33,641 nt of DNA from Marinobacter bryozoorum (GTDB lineage Bacteria > Pseudomonadota > Gammaproteobacteria > Pseudomonadales > Oleiphilaceae): positions 1 through 33,641 of the forward strand of contig NZ_JAKZAH010000039.1 of the NCBI RefSeq assembly GCF_023156245.1, in the 5' to 3' direction. The first letter of the stretch is position 1. Every line of letters starts with the position of its first letter. The translations under genes and the position numbers were made by a program. Shown piece by piece: positions 1 through 7,698 of this stretch. The notes beneath the pieces are model-generated. The model was not told where the DNA came from, did not search any database, and saw nothing but the letters and a program-made list of their open reading frames with translations.

Positions 1-281
1 CTTCGCCACCGCGCCTAGCTCTCAAGGCTCTCAGTGGCTCAGTAGATCAGCGAATTAACCAAACGGGACACTAGCGGGGCCTGGGCTTTCCTGACGCTAT
101 AGGCAGGTCGTAGGTGTCGCCACACTGTTTTACATTCACGACAAAAATTCACGCCAATCAAGCTGCCGGGCACCTCAGACACTACCTGAAACCGCGCAGT
201 AGTTTCCCCTATTCCACCCAAAACCACCGTCGTCTCCGGCTACACTGACAGGCTCACATTCAGTGCGAAGGGAGATGTGCA

Positions 282-578
282 ATGGCTGACCTGTATCAGG
301 ATTTTCATTTGCAACCGCTGGCCGGTGAATGGCGTGAAGGCAGTAGTGAAACCACGCGCCCGGTGGTGAACCCATACTCCGGAGAGGAGCTGGTGAGCAT
401 TCGGCTCGCCAACTCAGACGATCTGGACATGGCCTACCGCAAGGCCGAAGCCGCCCTGCCCTTCGGTGGCGAGAAGAACTCCGGCCTGGGCCGCTTTAAC
501 GGCGACTGGGCCATCGAGGAGTTCTCAACCGTGCAGTGGGTCAGCGTGCAGCGAACACCCAGGCAGTATCCGTTCTGA
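282..578 (+). pseudogene. Aldehyde dehydrogenase relic with large in-frame internal deletion
   Basis: This 98-codon frame joins the two ends of an NAD(P)-dependent aldehyde dehydrogenase that is normally about 480 residues long. Residues 1-59 match the family N-terminus (LAGEWREG, then [10 protein letters not shown] and an AYRKAEAAL helix). Residues 60-98 match the family C-terminus ([19 protein letters not shown], then the VQ..PRQYPF tail). Everything between is missing, including the Rossmann NAD-binding part, the catalytic Cys and the general-base Glu. The junction is near base 459-461, at a Leu-Pro. The frame is open and the start keeps a good ribosome site (GGGAGA about 6 nt before ATG), so a 98-residue peptide could still be made, but it cannot be a dehydrogenase. 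An assembly collapse is the alternative explanation. Confidence 0.85.
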
Positions 579-591
579 GTGAATGCTTAAA

Positions 592-654
592 TTTCAGGCC
601 TGCCCTGAAAACCGGTTAATTTCATACCGTCAGGGGCCGCCAGCCTCTGGCGGC
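592..654 (+). terminator. Two hairpins after the ALDH relic
   Basis: Two perfect stem-loops follow the relic. TTTCAGG (592-598) pairs with CCTGAAA (604-610) around a 5-nt loop. GCCGCCAG (636-643) pairs with CTGGCGGC (647-654) around CCT. Neither has a proper T-run (the second is followed by TCTGTATCT), so they may be the old dehydrogenase terminator in weakened form. Bases 655-783 hold nothing else I can identify apart from the ribosome site of the flagellin stub. Confidence 0.45.
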
Positions 655-783
655 TCTGTATCTCCTGAAGCAAACAAAAACACCGCCGGGATTGACTGAA
701 ACATCAGCACTTCGCCAAATTTTCGCCGGCAGCGTTCACGCTTTAGGGAGCGCAGTCAAGTCTCTCTGATCAGGGGAAGGATT

Positions 784-846
784 ATGCCTCAGATCACGAA
801 CACCAACAGTGCCTCGGTGCATGTACAGCGCAATCTGAACGCGTCG
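784..846 (+). pseudogene. Flagellin 5' stub (about 21 codons)
   Basis: The first 21 codons read MPQI-NTN--AS---QRNLNAS, the highly conserved start of flagellin (typically MPQIINTNIASLNAQRNLN), after a good ribosome site (AGGGGAAGG at about 6 nt). The match then ends abruptly. The same open frame continues to 1104 but is only the antisense of hicB. Several normally invariant positions have changed (I to T at 5, I to S at 9, L-N-A to V-H-V at 12-14), which fits loss of selection. No flagellin C-terminus is seen before 1730. Flagellin needs both coiled-coil ends to polymerise, so this is non-functional. Confidence 0.75.
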
Positions 847-863
847 CCCGTCGGTTATATGGG

Positions 864-1211
864 TCAAGAACGATCCGCCCCAACAAAGCGCTCAACAGCG
901 TGCTGGACGGCTTCATTGAGCCCCATCCCTTCATCTGCAGCTTTCATCGCAAGCCTGCGGTGTAGCTCTCGTCCAATGCGGATATTGAAGGACCCCTTAA
1001 AGGGGCGGTTAGGCTCAATACCCAGGCGTTCGCAATCTGCCAGGTATTCATCAACCGAGATTTTGAACTCTTTCTGCAAATCACGGAGGTTATCGGCCTG
1101 GTAGGTAACCAGGTCGTTGATGAACAGCAGCTTGCCATACAGCAGCCCTTGCTCCAGGTCGTGTTCTATAGAGCCTAGCTGGCCCTTGTACTTCATGGTG
1201 TTACTGCTCAT
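864..1211 (-). CDS. hicB: HicB-family antitoxin
   Basis: A 115-residue antitoxin of a HicAB-type module. Residues about 6-65 form the degenerate RNase-H-like HicB fold (MKYKG, GKLLFINDLVTY, YLADCERLG). The C-terminus (IRIGRELHRRLAMKAADEGMGLNEAVQHAVERF) is a ribbon-helix-helix DNA-binding domain, expected to neutralise HicA and repress the operon. The start was chosen at the ATG that overlaps the hicA stop as ATGA, with a G-rich GGGGGG just upstream; Met-6 (MKYKG) is an alternative. Its 3' end stops 18 bp from the flagellin stub, pointing to insertion or deletion at that spot. Confidence 0.85.
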   Translation of the reverse strand: MSSNTMKYKGQLGSIEHDLEQGLLYGKLLFINDLVTYQADNLRDLQKEFKISVDEYLADCERLGIEPNRPFKGSFNIRIGRELHRRLAMKAADEGMGLNEAVQHAVERFVGADRS

Positions 1212-1474
1212 AGAACCCCCCATGCCTGCAGTGTTTGCACAACATCCCTGATCATCAATGGTCCGCATACCTTTTCCGGGTGTGGTCGGTGCAGGAGAAT
1301 CATCAGGCCGCGCTGCCCTCCTACAGGTTCAAGATAGAATCGCACACTTGAACCACTACCCTGCTCTTCAGCGAAGCCCAGTCCAAGCAGAAAACTCCTT
1401 AAGTCGGACCACTTTATATCTTTAGGAGTAGGCTTTCGGACGAGCTTCTCCCTGAACTTTTCCTTGTTAACCAT
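1208..1474 (-). CDS. hicA: HicA-family toxin (mRNA interferase)
   Basis: An 88-residue HicA-like toxin, a small double-stranded-RNA-binding-fold protein expected to cleave translated mRNA. Visible features are the N-terminal helix with IKWSDLRSFLLGLGF, the GSGSSVRFYLE strand and the HRPHPEK motif. The last is typical of the HicA branch that has HRPHP in place of the classical GSH histidine. The start at 1474 (MVNKEKF) is preferred over the upstream Met at 1501 because AGGAAG lies 6 nt before it. It comes first in the operon and overlaps hicB by 4 bp (ATGA), so translation is probably coupled. Confidence 0.85.
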   Translation of the reverse strand: MVNKEKFREKLVRKPTPKDIKWSDLRSFLLGLGFAEEQGSGSSVRFYLEPVGGQRGLMILLHRPHPEKVCGPLMIRDVVQTLQAWGVL

Positions 1475-1497
1475 AAGATCTTCCTGACCAACCTTTT

Positions 1498-1532
1498 GCA
1501 ACTATTATATGGTTGCTTAGTAAGTAGAACAA
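1498..1532 (-). promoter_or_regulatory. hicAB promoter with overlapping dyad operator
   Basis: Reading the minus strand, TTGTTC (1532-1527), a 17-bp spacer and a perfect TATAAT (1509-1504) sit 30 bp before the hicA start. The -10 lies inside an inverted repeat, GCAAC-N9-GTTGC (1498-1516). A dyad over the -10 is where an autorepressing ribbon-helix-helix antitoxin would bind. Confidence 0.55.
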
Positions 1533-1631
1533 TAGCGGCAATCACAGGCAGCCATCACCTGACCCTTCGGCACCATACTGCGCTCGGCCGACGCCAAAGC
1601 ACTTCCTTCGCCAACCACCAATCTCTAAAAC

Positions 1632-1647
1632 TGGCACACCCTTCGCA
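1632..1647 (+). promoter_or_regulatory. Candidate sigma-54 (-24/-12) promoter
   Basis: TGGCACACCCTTCGCA fits the RpoN consensus TGGCACG-N4-TTGCW with all of TGGCAC, the -12 GC dinucleotide and correct spacing; the mismatches are A for G at position 7 and C for the second T of TTGC. Transcription would start near 1658 and lead into the gene at 1732. Many polar-flagellum genes in this bacterial group use sigma-54. Confidence 0.45.
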
Positions 1648-1731
1648 ACACCTCCCTCAACTACCGCAATAAGCGTCAAAAAACTGCAGACTATTGCCGC
1701 CCTTGCCGCGGCCGGGTCCATGAGGTGTTCC

Positions 1732-3732
1732 ATGCAAGCACAGTACAATGTCCAGCTCTCTGATTCACAAAAGGCCAAGGTGGCGCGGCTGGTGCTGGAG
1801 GCCAATGCGGCCTATGGCGAGTCCAACAACCCTCAACGTCGCTACCTGGAACGGGTGCAGGCCCGGCATGGTTGCCGGCAACTACTGGACCAGGCGCTCA
1901 GCTTGCAGCCGGACCATGCGGCTGCCGTTGGCCTGCTGGGCCGGGTGGCCATGGATGAAGGGGACCTGGGCCGGGCGGGTGACTTGTTTGAGCAAAGCCT
2001 GCTGATCCAGCCGGAGCAGCCCCAGCAGTACTGCAACCTGGGCTACTGGGCCCTGAAAGCTGAACGGCCGGTGAAGGCGGAAAGCTACTTCCTGCAAGCG
2101 CTGGAACTGGACCGGCAATCTGCCGCCGCTTTCTGCGGTGTCGCCCATGCCAAGCGGGAGCAGGGGCAGTTTGATGTGGCTTACCTGCATTACCGCAAGC
2201 TGATCCAGCTGGGGCTGGACTGGCCCAGTGTGTTCAGCGGCATGCTGCAATGTGCAGCGCAGATCGAGGTGCACCAGGCGGATACGGAACTGGCCCTGGA
2301 CGCCATTGCCCTGTTGCGCCGGGACGAGCTGCCGCACCAGGAAATTGGTCGCTTCTGTGCGGCGATACTCCGCCAGCAGTACGACCTGGGTAACCCCAAT
2401 GCGGAGGTCTTCCTGGACGCTGCCGCCGAGGACGAGCTGTTGATGCTCGCCCTGGACAAAACCCTGATGCCAGACCCGGCCATGGAAGAGCTGCTTACGC
2501 TGCTGCGCCGGGCCGTTATTGCCGAGGTCGCCCAGACCGTTTCCCTGCGGGACGAGTTGCAGCCCCTGACCCTCGCCATCGCCCGTTATGTGGACCGCAC
2601 CGGTTATGCATTGGTAGCTGCAGAAGACGAAGAAAACCTGGTTCAGACCATCAATGACAGCATTGCCGCGCAGCTGGCCATGAATGAACCGGTAGAAGCG
2701 CTGGTCGGCAGTGTCATGATCAGCGCCATGTACGGCGCCTTGTTCCACCAGCACTTTGCCGCGCAGCTCGGGCAATGGTCCCTGACCGACTGGCCGGCCG
2801 CGTTGCAACCGGTGATGGCCGCCAGCTACTACGATCGCGCCATGGACGAGGCTATCAAGCAGAACTTCGATGAAAAGGCCGAGGAACTTACCCTCGCCCG
2901 CACCGATGTGCCCCAGGCCTGGCCTAGCTGGCAGCGCCTGGCGTATCACGCCGGCAGCAGCCTGAAGACCATTATGGCCCAGGAACTGGGACTGGACGCC
3001 GCTGCCCAACCTGGCACCCTGCGCATGATGATCTGCGGCGCGCAGTCCGGCCAGCGGGCACTGGAACTGGCCCGTTATCTCGACGACGTGGAAGTGATCG
3101 CCGTGGACGAGTCCCTGGCCAATGTGGCCACGGCCGCTCGCCGCGCGGATGAGATGGGGCTGACCAACATCGTATTCTGGCCCTGGTCCTTGGCCCGCCG
3201 CTTCGTGGCGGATGGGCACCAGGTTCACTGGGTGGAGGTGGGCCGCCTGCCCTCTCCGGCCATGTCAGACCTGTCCCTGGCCGCACTGGTCAGCGATGCA
3301 ACGACCGGCGGTGCGGTGGTTCATATGCATACCACAGTTGCCGAGCAGACCAGGGGTGATGAGCAGATTCGTCAGCTGATTACCGCACACAACCTGCAGC
3401 CGAGCCGGGAGACATTGCGGCGCCTGCGGCGTATGGCACTGAACAATGCCAACGATCCCCAGTGGCAGGACCTGTTGAAAGAAGAGGACTTCTACGGCCT
3501 CGGCGGCTGCCGTGACCGCTGGTTCCGCCCCCAGGATATCCGCCAACTGCAGGATCTCATGGGGCTGGTGAGCAACGAGGTGGACTGGAAACTGGTCAAG
3601 GCCCGTGACAGCGACGGCCATAGCCTGGCTCTGGGACCGGTAGCCCGGCAGGTACGCGCCGAGGCGCTGGGGAGCCAGGTGCAGAGCCTGGTGGGTCAGC
3701 CGCTGTCGGTTTACTTTGTGCGGCGTAGATAA
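1732..3732 (+). CDS. TPR-repeat protein with methyltransferase-like domain
   Basis: A 666-residue cytoplasmic protein without signal peptide. Residues about 35-150 form three or four tetratricopeptide repeats (A..LLGRVAMDEGDLGRAGDLFEQSLLIQP, YCNLGYWALKAERPVKAESYFLQALELD). The middle is helical and unrecognised. From about residue 430 comes a Rossmann stretch (MMICGAQSGQRALELARYL, then EVIAVDES) resembling SAM-dependent methyltransferase motifs I and II, with no clear catalytic motif after it. The ATG at 1732 was chosen over the one at 1720 because GAGGTG lies 4 nt before it. The gene has a sigma-54-like promoter and neighbours a flagellin remnant. TPR-methyltransferase proteins often sit in flagellin-modification loci, so such a role is possible but inferred. 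Confidence 0.7.
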   Translation: MQAQYNVQLSDSQKAKVARLVLEANAAYGESNNPQRRYLERVQARHGCRQLLDQALSLQPDHAAAVGLLGRVAMDEGDLGRAGDLFEQSLLIQPEQPQQYCNLGYWALKAERPVKAESYFLQALELDRQSAAAFCGVAHAKREQGQFDVAYLHYRKLIQLGLDWPSVFSGMLQCAAQIEVHQADTELALDAIALLRRDELPHQEIGRFCAAILRQQYDLGNPNAEVFLDAAAEDELLMLALDKTLMPDPAMEELLTLLRRAVIAEVAQTVSLRDELQPLTLAIARYVDRTGYALVAAEDEENLVQTINDSIAAQLAMNEPVEALVGSVMISAMYGALFHQHFAAQLGQWSLTDWPAALQPVMAASYYDRAMDEAIKQNFDEKAEELTLARTDVPQAWPSWQRLAYHAGSSLKTIMAQELGLDAAAQPGTLRMMICGAQSGQRALELARYLDDVEVIAVDESLANVATAARRADEMGLTNIVFWPWSLARRFVADGHQVHWVEVGRLPSPAMSDLSLAALVSDATTGGAVVHMHTTVAEQTRGDEQIRQLITAHNLQPSRETLRRLRRMALNNANDPQWQDLLKEEDFYGLGGCRDRWFRPQDIRQLQDLMGLVSNEVDWKLVKARDSDGHSLALGPVARQVRAEALGSQVQSLVGQPLSVYFVRRR

Positions 3733-3739
3733 TAAGGCA

Positions 3740-3963
3740 TTTTGGCCACGGAATCCACGGAATCCACGGAATCCACGGAATCCACGGAAGAACACGGAAG
3801 AACACGGAAAGAAAATCTGAAAAGAAAGACAAGAAATTCTTGGCCACTAAATCCACGAAACCCACGAAAGTTAAAGAAGAATTTTTCGTGGGTTTCGTGG
3901 ATTTAGTGGCGAAAAGATCTTTATGTCTTTTTCCGTGTTCTTCCGTGAGTTCCGTGGCAAAAA
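3740..3963. repeat. Nested inverted-repeat element, copy 1
   Basis: A 224-bp palindromic element filling the gap between two convergent genes. The left outer arm starts GCCAC (3745) and runs as four GGAATCCAC units (3750-3785) plus two GGAAGAACAC units (3786-3805). The right outer arm (3931-3958) has the complementary TTCCGTG units ending in CCGTGGC. Inside is a perfect 27-bp inverted repeat (3843-3869 with 3884-3910, 14-nt loop) made of GCCACTAA followed by two CCACGAAA-type units. T-runs precede the left arm and A-runs follow the right arm, so it could end transcription on both strands. A second copy lies at 15289-15472. The four-unit tandem makes spurious Gly-Phe-Arg or Trp-Ile-Pro repeats in antisense frames. 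Confidence 0.9.
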
Positions 3964-4008
3964 GTTCGTTCTAAGTTTTGTAACTGAGTTTTACCACCAA
4001 CCCCGCCG

Positions 4009-5454
4009 CTAAAAATACGGCACAATCGACTCCCCCCAAAGGTGCAGCTCCTCCAGGATGTGCATCTGTTCCGACGTGATATCCGGACTCCCCGCCAGCC
4101 TCTGCAGTTCACGCCCGTAGGCCTCCAGCGACAGCCATCCCTTCTTCGGCTCCATCAGGCGTTTTCGGCGGAAATCCTCCCAGCGCTCCCGTTCGCCGTC
4201 AATCAGTGTGCCCGGGTAATTGCGGGCCCGGTAGCGGAACAGTAGCTCCGGCAGGCGTGGGTCTTCGAAGCGGATGTCCAGTTCGCCCAGGGCCTCCGGG
4301 GGTTGGCTGATGACCCAGTTGAGCTTTTCCCGGTCGGTGTTGCTGATAAACCCGCCGCTGTAGAGCTGTTCATCGGGGTCGGTCAGGTCGCTCTCCGGCT
4401 GGTGGCCGAAGGCTTCGGCAATTTTTTGGGACAGGCCTTCGGCGGCTCGCAGGGTGGCGAGGTTTTGCCGCAGGGTTTCGCCGTCCAGTTCCAGTTGTTG
4501 CAGGCGCTCCGGGTCCAGGCTTTTGAGCATGGTGCCCGGGGCCAGTACCGGGCATTTGTTGAGTTGGACGCCTTTGAGCGGAAAGCGGCTGACACCCTCT
4601 TCCATATCCCCCTGGCGGGTGAAGACCCGCTCCCGGATCTGTTCCGCGGTGGCGTTGATCAGCTCGGTGGGGTCTTCCCGCAGGTCGTAGACGATCACCT
4701 GGTTCTTGTTGGTGGGGTGCTCTGCCACTGGCGCCACCATGGCGCAGCAGCCGCGGGTGGCCGGGTACTTGGCGGAGATGTGGAACACCGGCTTCATGGT
4801 TGCCGTGTCCAGCATGGCCCGGGCGGAGTGCTTGTCCTTGTTGTTGACGACAAAGTCGAACAGCTTTGGCTGCTTCTCCTTGATCAGTTTTGCCAGGGCT
4901 ATGGTCGCTTCCACATCCGACATGGCGTCGTGGGCTGCTTCGTGGGCGATGCCGTTGGCGGCGGTGAGTTCTTCCAGGCGGAAGCTGGGGCTGCCGTCTT
5001 CCTTGCGGGGCCATTCGATGCCTTCCGGGCGCAGGGCATAGGTCAGGCGTACCATGTCGATAATGTCCCAGCGGGAATTGCCGTTCTGCCATTCCCGGGC
5101 GTAGGGATCCCGCAGGTTACGGTAAAGGGTGTGGCGGGTGACTTCATCGTCAAACCGCAGGCTGTTGTAGCCCACCGCACAGGTGCCGGGCTGGCTGAAG
5201 GCCTCGTTGATCTGTGCGATAAAGTCCGCTTCCGGGTAGCCGTTTTCGAGGGCCTTCTGGGGTGTGATACCGGTGATCAGGCAGGCGACCGGGTGCGGCA
5301 GGTAGTCGTCTGTCGGCTTGCAGTATATGACCAGCGGGTCTTCAATGATGTTGAGGTCCGCGTCGGTGCGCACGCCAGCGAACTGGGAGGGCCGGTCGTG
5401 GATGGGATCTGCGCCGAAGGTTTCATAGTCATGCCAGTAGAAAGTGGGGGTCAC
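4009..5454 (-). CDS. sbcB: Exonuclease I (3'-5' ssDNA exonuclease)
   Basis: A 481-residue DnaQ-superfamily enzyme (E. coli ExoI is 475) that degrades single-stranded DNA from 3' ends in mismatch repair and recombination. The catalytic set is intact: D9 and E11 (HDYETFG), D102 (RFDDEVTRHTL), H175 and D180 (HDAMSDVEATIAL). All fall exactly six residues before the E. coli equivalents (15, 17, 108, 181, 186). The SH3-like and C-terminal domains follow (ELDIRFEDPRLPELLFRYRARN). The start codon is GTG, preceded by GGGAG at about 7 nt. It stands alone on the minus strand and converges with the TPR gene across the palindromic element. Confidence 0.97.
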   Translation of the reverse strand: MTPTFYWHDYETFGADPIHDRPSQFAGVRTDADLNIIEDPLVIYCKPTDDYLPHPVACLITGITPQKALENGYPEADFIAQINEAFSQPGTCAVGYNSLRFDDEVTRHTLYRNLRDPYAREWQNGNSRWDIIDMVRLTYALRPEGIEWPRKEDGSPSFRLEELTAANGIAHEAAHDAMSDVEATIALAKLIKEKQPKLFDFVVNNKDKHSARAMLDTATMKPVFHISAKYPATRGCCAMVAPVAEHPTNKNQVIVYDLREDPTELINATAEQIRERVFTRQGDMEEGVSRFPLKGVQLNKCPVLAPGTMLKSLDPERLQQLELDGETLRQNLATLRAAEGLSQKIAEAFGHQPESDLTDPDEQLYSGGFISNTDREKLNWVISQPPEALGELDIRFEDPRLPELLFRYRARNYPGTLIDGERERWEDFRRKRLMEPKKGWLSLEAYGRELQRLAGSPDITSEQMHILEELHLWGESIVPYF

Positions 5455-5606
5455 ACCTGGGCTCCCGGTCGTTTTCGTTGGATGCGCGAAGTGTACCAGT
5501 TTCCCCGAAAAGATCTGTACTGCCTCCGCGCGGGTTTCAGGCGTGATCCAGTTTCAGGTTTTGCACGCTTTAACGGTTCAGCCGTTATATGCATATTTAA
5601 TCCGCG

Positions 5607-5612
5607 TATACT
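5607..5612 (+). promoter_or_regulatory. Candidate -10 box for the response-regulator operon
   Basis: TATACT occurs 84 bp before the next start codon in an AT-rich dip (5581-5612). The -35 is poor (TTATAT at 5585-5590, spacing 16). The rest of the 240-bp gap (5455-5695) shows no other signal. The ribosome site of the next gene is weak. Confidence 0.35.
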
Positions 5613-5695
5613 GTGGCACTTGATCGACAGCGCTGGAAGCGCCTGGCCATCAGGCAGCGAAGGTACCATTCCGTCTTAACGGCGAGCTTTTTCTC

Positions 5696-6718
5696 ATGAA
5701 AACCCGCATTCTCATCTGCGACGACTCGGCCATGGCCCGCAAGCAGATGGCACGGGCCCTGCCCCAGGACTGGAAAACAGACATCCAGTATGCTGAAAAT
5801 GGTGAGCAGGCCCTGGCGGTTATCCGCCAGGGTGCTGCGGACCTGTTACTGCTGGACCTGAACATGCCGGATATGGACGGTTATCAGGTGCTTGAGGTCA
5901 TCCGGAAGGAAGACCTGCCGGTGATGAGCCTGGTCGTGTCCGCTGATATCCAGCCCGAAGCCCGTAATCGCGTCAGGGTCCTGGGTGCCATCGACTTTGT
6001 GAAGAAACCGGTGGAACGCGGCCTGCTGGCCCGGTTACTGGAGCAGTTCGGCCTTTACCAGCCGGATGCCTCCGCCCCGCAGCCCCACAGTAGCCCGAAA
6101 ACTACGGCACTTCCTTTCAGTGTAGGCCTTTCGGACTTTCTCCAGGAGGTCTCCAACGTGGCTATGGGCCAGGCGGCGGACCTGCTCGCCCGCTTGCTGG
6201 ACGTATTTGTGCAACTGCCCGTCCCTAAAGTGACCACCATTTATCGCAGCGAACTGAGCATGCTGCTGTCCGCAGCCACCGAGCAACAGGGTACCTACTC
6301 AGCGGTCTGCCAGGGCTTCACCGGCGCAGGCCTGTCTGGTGAAGCGTTGCTGCTGTTTTCCGACGCCAGCATCGACGATATGGTGCGGCTGCTGGACTAC
6401 GGCGATGTGCAGTCTGATGCGATGGATGTTGAGGTGCTGATGGACATGTCCAGCACCCTGTTCGGGGCTTTTCTGCGGGGCGTCGGCGAGCAGATGGACA
6501 TCCACCTGGGCCTGGGACAGCCCATGGTGCTGGGCCGACACCAGCGGGTGGATCACCTGGTGGAGTACCACAACCAGCGCCAGGAAAAACTGATGTGTGT
6601 GGAGATTCCCTACCGACTGGAGGGCTACGAGATCGAATGCGACCTGCTGGTATTCCTCACCGAGGAATCCATCCGCCAGCTGGAAACCCGGCTGCCCTTC
6701 CTTACCGGTGAACACTGA
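5696..6718 (+). CDS. Response regulator: CheY receiver fused to CheC-like domain
   Basis: A 340-residue two-domain protein. Residues 1-115 are a receiver with the acidic pair D9-D10, phospho-acceptor D54 (LLLDLNMPDMDG), switch S82 and K104 (FVKKP). Residues about 135-335 resemble CheC/CheX-type CheY-P phosphatases (LLLFSDASIDDMVRLLDYG; VEVLMDMSSTLFGAFLRGVGEQM). In the helix where CheC has its E-x-x-N catalytic pair, this protein reads D-M-S-S, so phosphatase activity is uncertain. It probably sets the phosphorylation state of a pathway feeding the diguanylate cyclase 20 bp downstream; the pair looks co-transcribed. No membrane segment. Confidence 0.85.
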   Translation: MKTRILICDDSAMARKQMARALPQDWKTDIQYAENGEQALAVIRQGAADLLLLDLNMPDMDGYQVLEVIRKEDLPVMSLVVSADIQPEARNRVRVLGAIDFVKKPVERGLLARLLEQFGLYQPDASAPQPHSSPKTTALPFSVGLSDFLQEVSNVAMGQAADLLARLLDVFVQLPVPKVTTIYRSELSMLLSAATEQQGTYSAVCQGFTGAGLSGEALLLFSDASIDDMVRLLDYGDVQSDAMDVEVLMDMSSTLFGAFLRGVGEQMDIHLGLGQPMVLGRHQRVDHLVEYHNQRQEKLMCVEIPYRLEGYEIECDLLVFLTEESIRQLETRLPFLTGEH

Positions 6719-6738
6719 GATGACTCGGGGGAGCATGT

Positions 6739-7698
6739 ATGGCTGACGTATCTGACGCCACCGGCTACCACAGCCTGGTTACGCTGCTGGAGTCCATCGA
6801 GGTGGGGCTGGTGGTCATTGACCTGGACTACCGTGTGCAGGTGTGGAACGGCTTTATGGAAAACCACAGTGGCCTCACGGCCAACCGGGTTCTGGGCCAG
6901 CCCCTGTTTGACCAGTTCCCTGAATTGCCCAGGGCCTGGCTGACCCGCAAGGTGCAGTCGGTGATTACCCTGAACACCCGCACGTTTACCTCCTGGGAGC
7001 AGCGCCCCTACCTGTTCCGGTTCCGCAACACGCGCCCGGTGACCGGCACCGAGGAGTACATGTTCCAGAACCTGACCATCAGCCCGCTGACCGGTCCGGG
7101 TGGCCGGGTGGACCAGGTCTGCCTGATGATCTACGACGTCACCGATGTGGCCAGCGGCCGCCGGGCCCTGGAGCACGCCAACAAGCAGCTGGAGCGACTC
7201 AGTTCCACCGACCGCCTGACCGGCCTGCTCAACCGGGGTACCTGGGAAAACCTGCTGGACGCTGAGTTCGAGCGCTACCGCCGCTACGGCCACAACACGG
7301 TGCTGGTGATGTTCGATATCGACCACTTCAAACCCATCAACGATACCTACGGCCACCTGACCGGCGACGAGGTAATCCGCGAAGTGGCCCGCATCACACG
7401 GCAGGCCCTGCGACAGTCGGACAGCCCCGGGCGTTACGGAGGCGAGGAGTTTGCCATTATCCTGCCGGAGACGGACATCGACGGCGCCCTGGTGATCTGC
7501 GAGCGCATCCGGGAAGCCATCGCTGAGACCACCTTCGAGACCGACGAGGGGCCCATCCACTGTACCGTCAGTATGGGACTGGTCCAGCTTACGGATACCC
7601 CCGAGAATTACATGCAGTGGCTGCAGCAGGCCGATGAAGCCCTGTACCGGGCCAAGAAAACAGGCCGTAACCGCAGTGTCGTGGGCGGTTCAGACTGA
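6739..7698 (+). CDS. PAS-GGDEF diguanylate cyclase
   Basis: A 319-residue soluble cyclase making c-di-GMP from two GTP. Residues about 12-135 form a PAS sensor domain (LLESIEVGLVVIDLDYRVQVWN ... VCLMIYDVTD), followed by a linker helix and the GGDEF domain (DRLTGLLNRGTWE, FDIDHFKPINDTYGH). The active-site signature is GGEEF (234-238), a permitted variant. An inhibitory I-site RQSD (225-228) lies exactly five residues before it, so product inhibition is expected. GGGGGAG five nt upstream supports the ATG at 6739. It follows the CheY-CheC gene by 20 bp. Its last 9 bp overlap the convergent glycosyltransferase gene. Confidence 0.95.
   Translation: MADVSDATGYHSLVTLLESIEVGLVVIDLDYRVQVWNGFMENHSGLTANRVLGQPLFDQFPELPRAWLTRKVQSVITLNTRTFTSWEQRPYLFRFRNTRPVTGTEEYMFQNLTISPLTGPGGRVDQVCLMIYDVTDVASGRRALEHANKQLERLSSTDRLTGLLNRGTWENLLDAEFERYRRYGHNTVLVMFDIDHFKPINDTYGHLTGDEVIREVARITRQALRQSDSPGRYGGEEFAIILPETDIDGALVICERIREAIAETTFETDEGPIHCTVSMGLVQLTDTPENYMQWLQQADEALYRAKKTGRNRSVVGGSD

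Noticed and set aside
847..1104. Continuation of the flagellin stub frame
   Set aside because: After about codon 21 the frame is only the antisense of hicB and has lost all flagellin similarity.
1882..3228. Long minus-strand open frame (448 codons) opposite the TPR/methyltransferase gene
   Set aside because: It is the antisense of a well-supported gene; composition is His/Gly/Gln-rich, with no family motif or ribosome site.
3750..3805. Tandem GGAATCCAC units as a possible CRISPR array or coding repeat
   Set aside because: Units are 9-10 bp with no spacers, and the matching Gly-Phe-Arg frames on the minus strand have no ribosome site. They are part of the palindromic element.
4303..5679. Plus-strand open frame of 458 codons opposite exonuclease I
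   Set aside because: Exonuclease I on the other strand has its full catalytic set; this frame is a high-GC shadow.
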